From the NCBI GenBank assembly GCA_964592475.1, contig CAZQEZ010000220.1, positions 1 to 6,037 of the forward strand: DNA of 6,037 nucleotides, written 5' to 3'. This document shows, piece by piece, positions 6,020 to 6,037 of the stretch (positions are counted from its first letter, which is position 1; each line of letters begins with the position of its first letter). The notes beneath the pieces were generated by a model. The model did no database searches. It was not told the DNA's origin and saw only the letters and a list, made by a program, of their open reading frames with translations. This stretch comes from CAZQEZ01 sp964592475 (GTDB lineage Bacteria > Bacteroidota > Bacteroidia > Cytophagales > Cyclobacteriaceae). The translations under genes were made by a program, and so were the position numbers.

Positions 6020-6037
6020 AATAATATAAATTGAGTT

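Overview
The window is AT-rich, with compact genes, few clear Shine-Dalgarno sequences and at least one promoter element of the Bacteroidota type (TAnnTTTG). Its protein families (a bacillithiol-linked YtxJ, an outer-membrane-like protein with the 'LELVNVKHP' block, and a Bacteroidota-type LipA) point to a member of the phylum Bacteroidota, probably of the Cytophagales kind. The organism assignment is inferred from gene content and signals, not from a marker gene.

Layout, left to right. Positions 1-195 hold the 3' end of a plus-strand gene cut by the window edge. It converges on a complete minus-strand M16B zinc peptidase (213-1457). A divergent spacer of about 190 bp follows. The plus strand then carries four genes: a 751-residue secreted, very basic repeat protein (1646-3901), a YtxJ/BrxC-type bacilliredoxin (3915-4265), an uncharacterised exported beta-rich protein (4336-5055) and lipoyl synthase lipA (5120-6019). 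The repeat gene and ytxJ are only 13 bp apart and are probably co-transcribed. A terminator-like hairpin and a perfect TAnnTTTG element separate the exported protein gene from lipA, so lipA probably has its own transcript.

The remarkable item is the repeat protein. After a signal peptide and a charged linker it is built from at least 21 consecutive units spaced 25-27 residues apart. Each unit carries the core S-x3-H-x3-G-x-[I/V/L]. Two unit types alternate strictly, giving a 51-53 residue (about 155 bp) super-repeat. I do not recognise the family. A repetitive solenoid or fibre with a regularly spaced His/Gly column, working in the periplasm or at the cell surface, is a reasonable hypothesis but is inference only.

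The other genes are housekeeping or stress functions: protein turnover, thiol redox and lipoate synthesis. No RNA genes, CRISPR arrays, insertion sequences, attachment sites or phage genes were seen.
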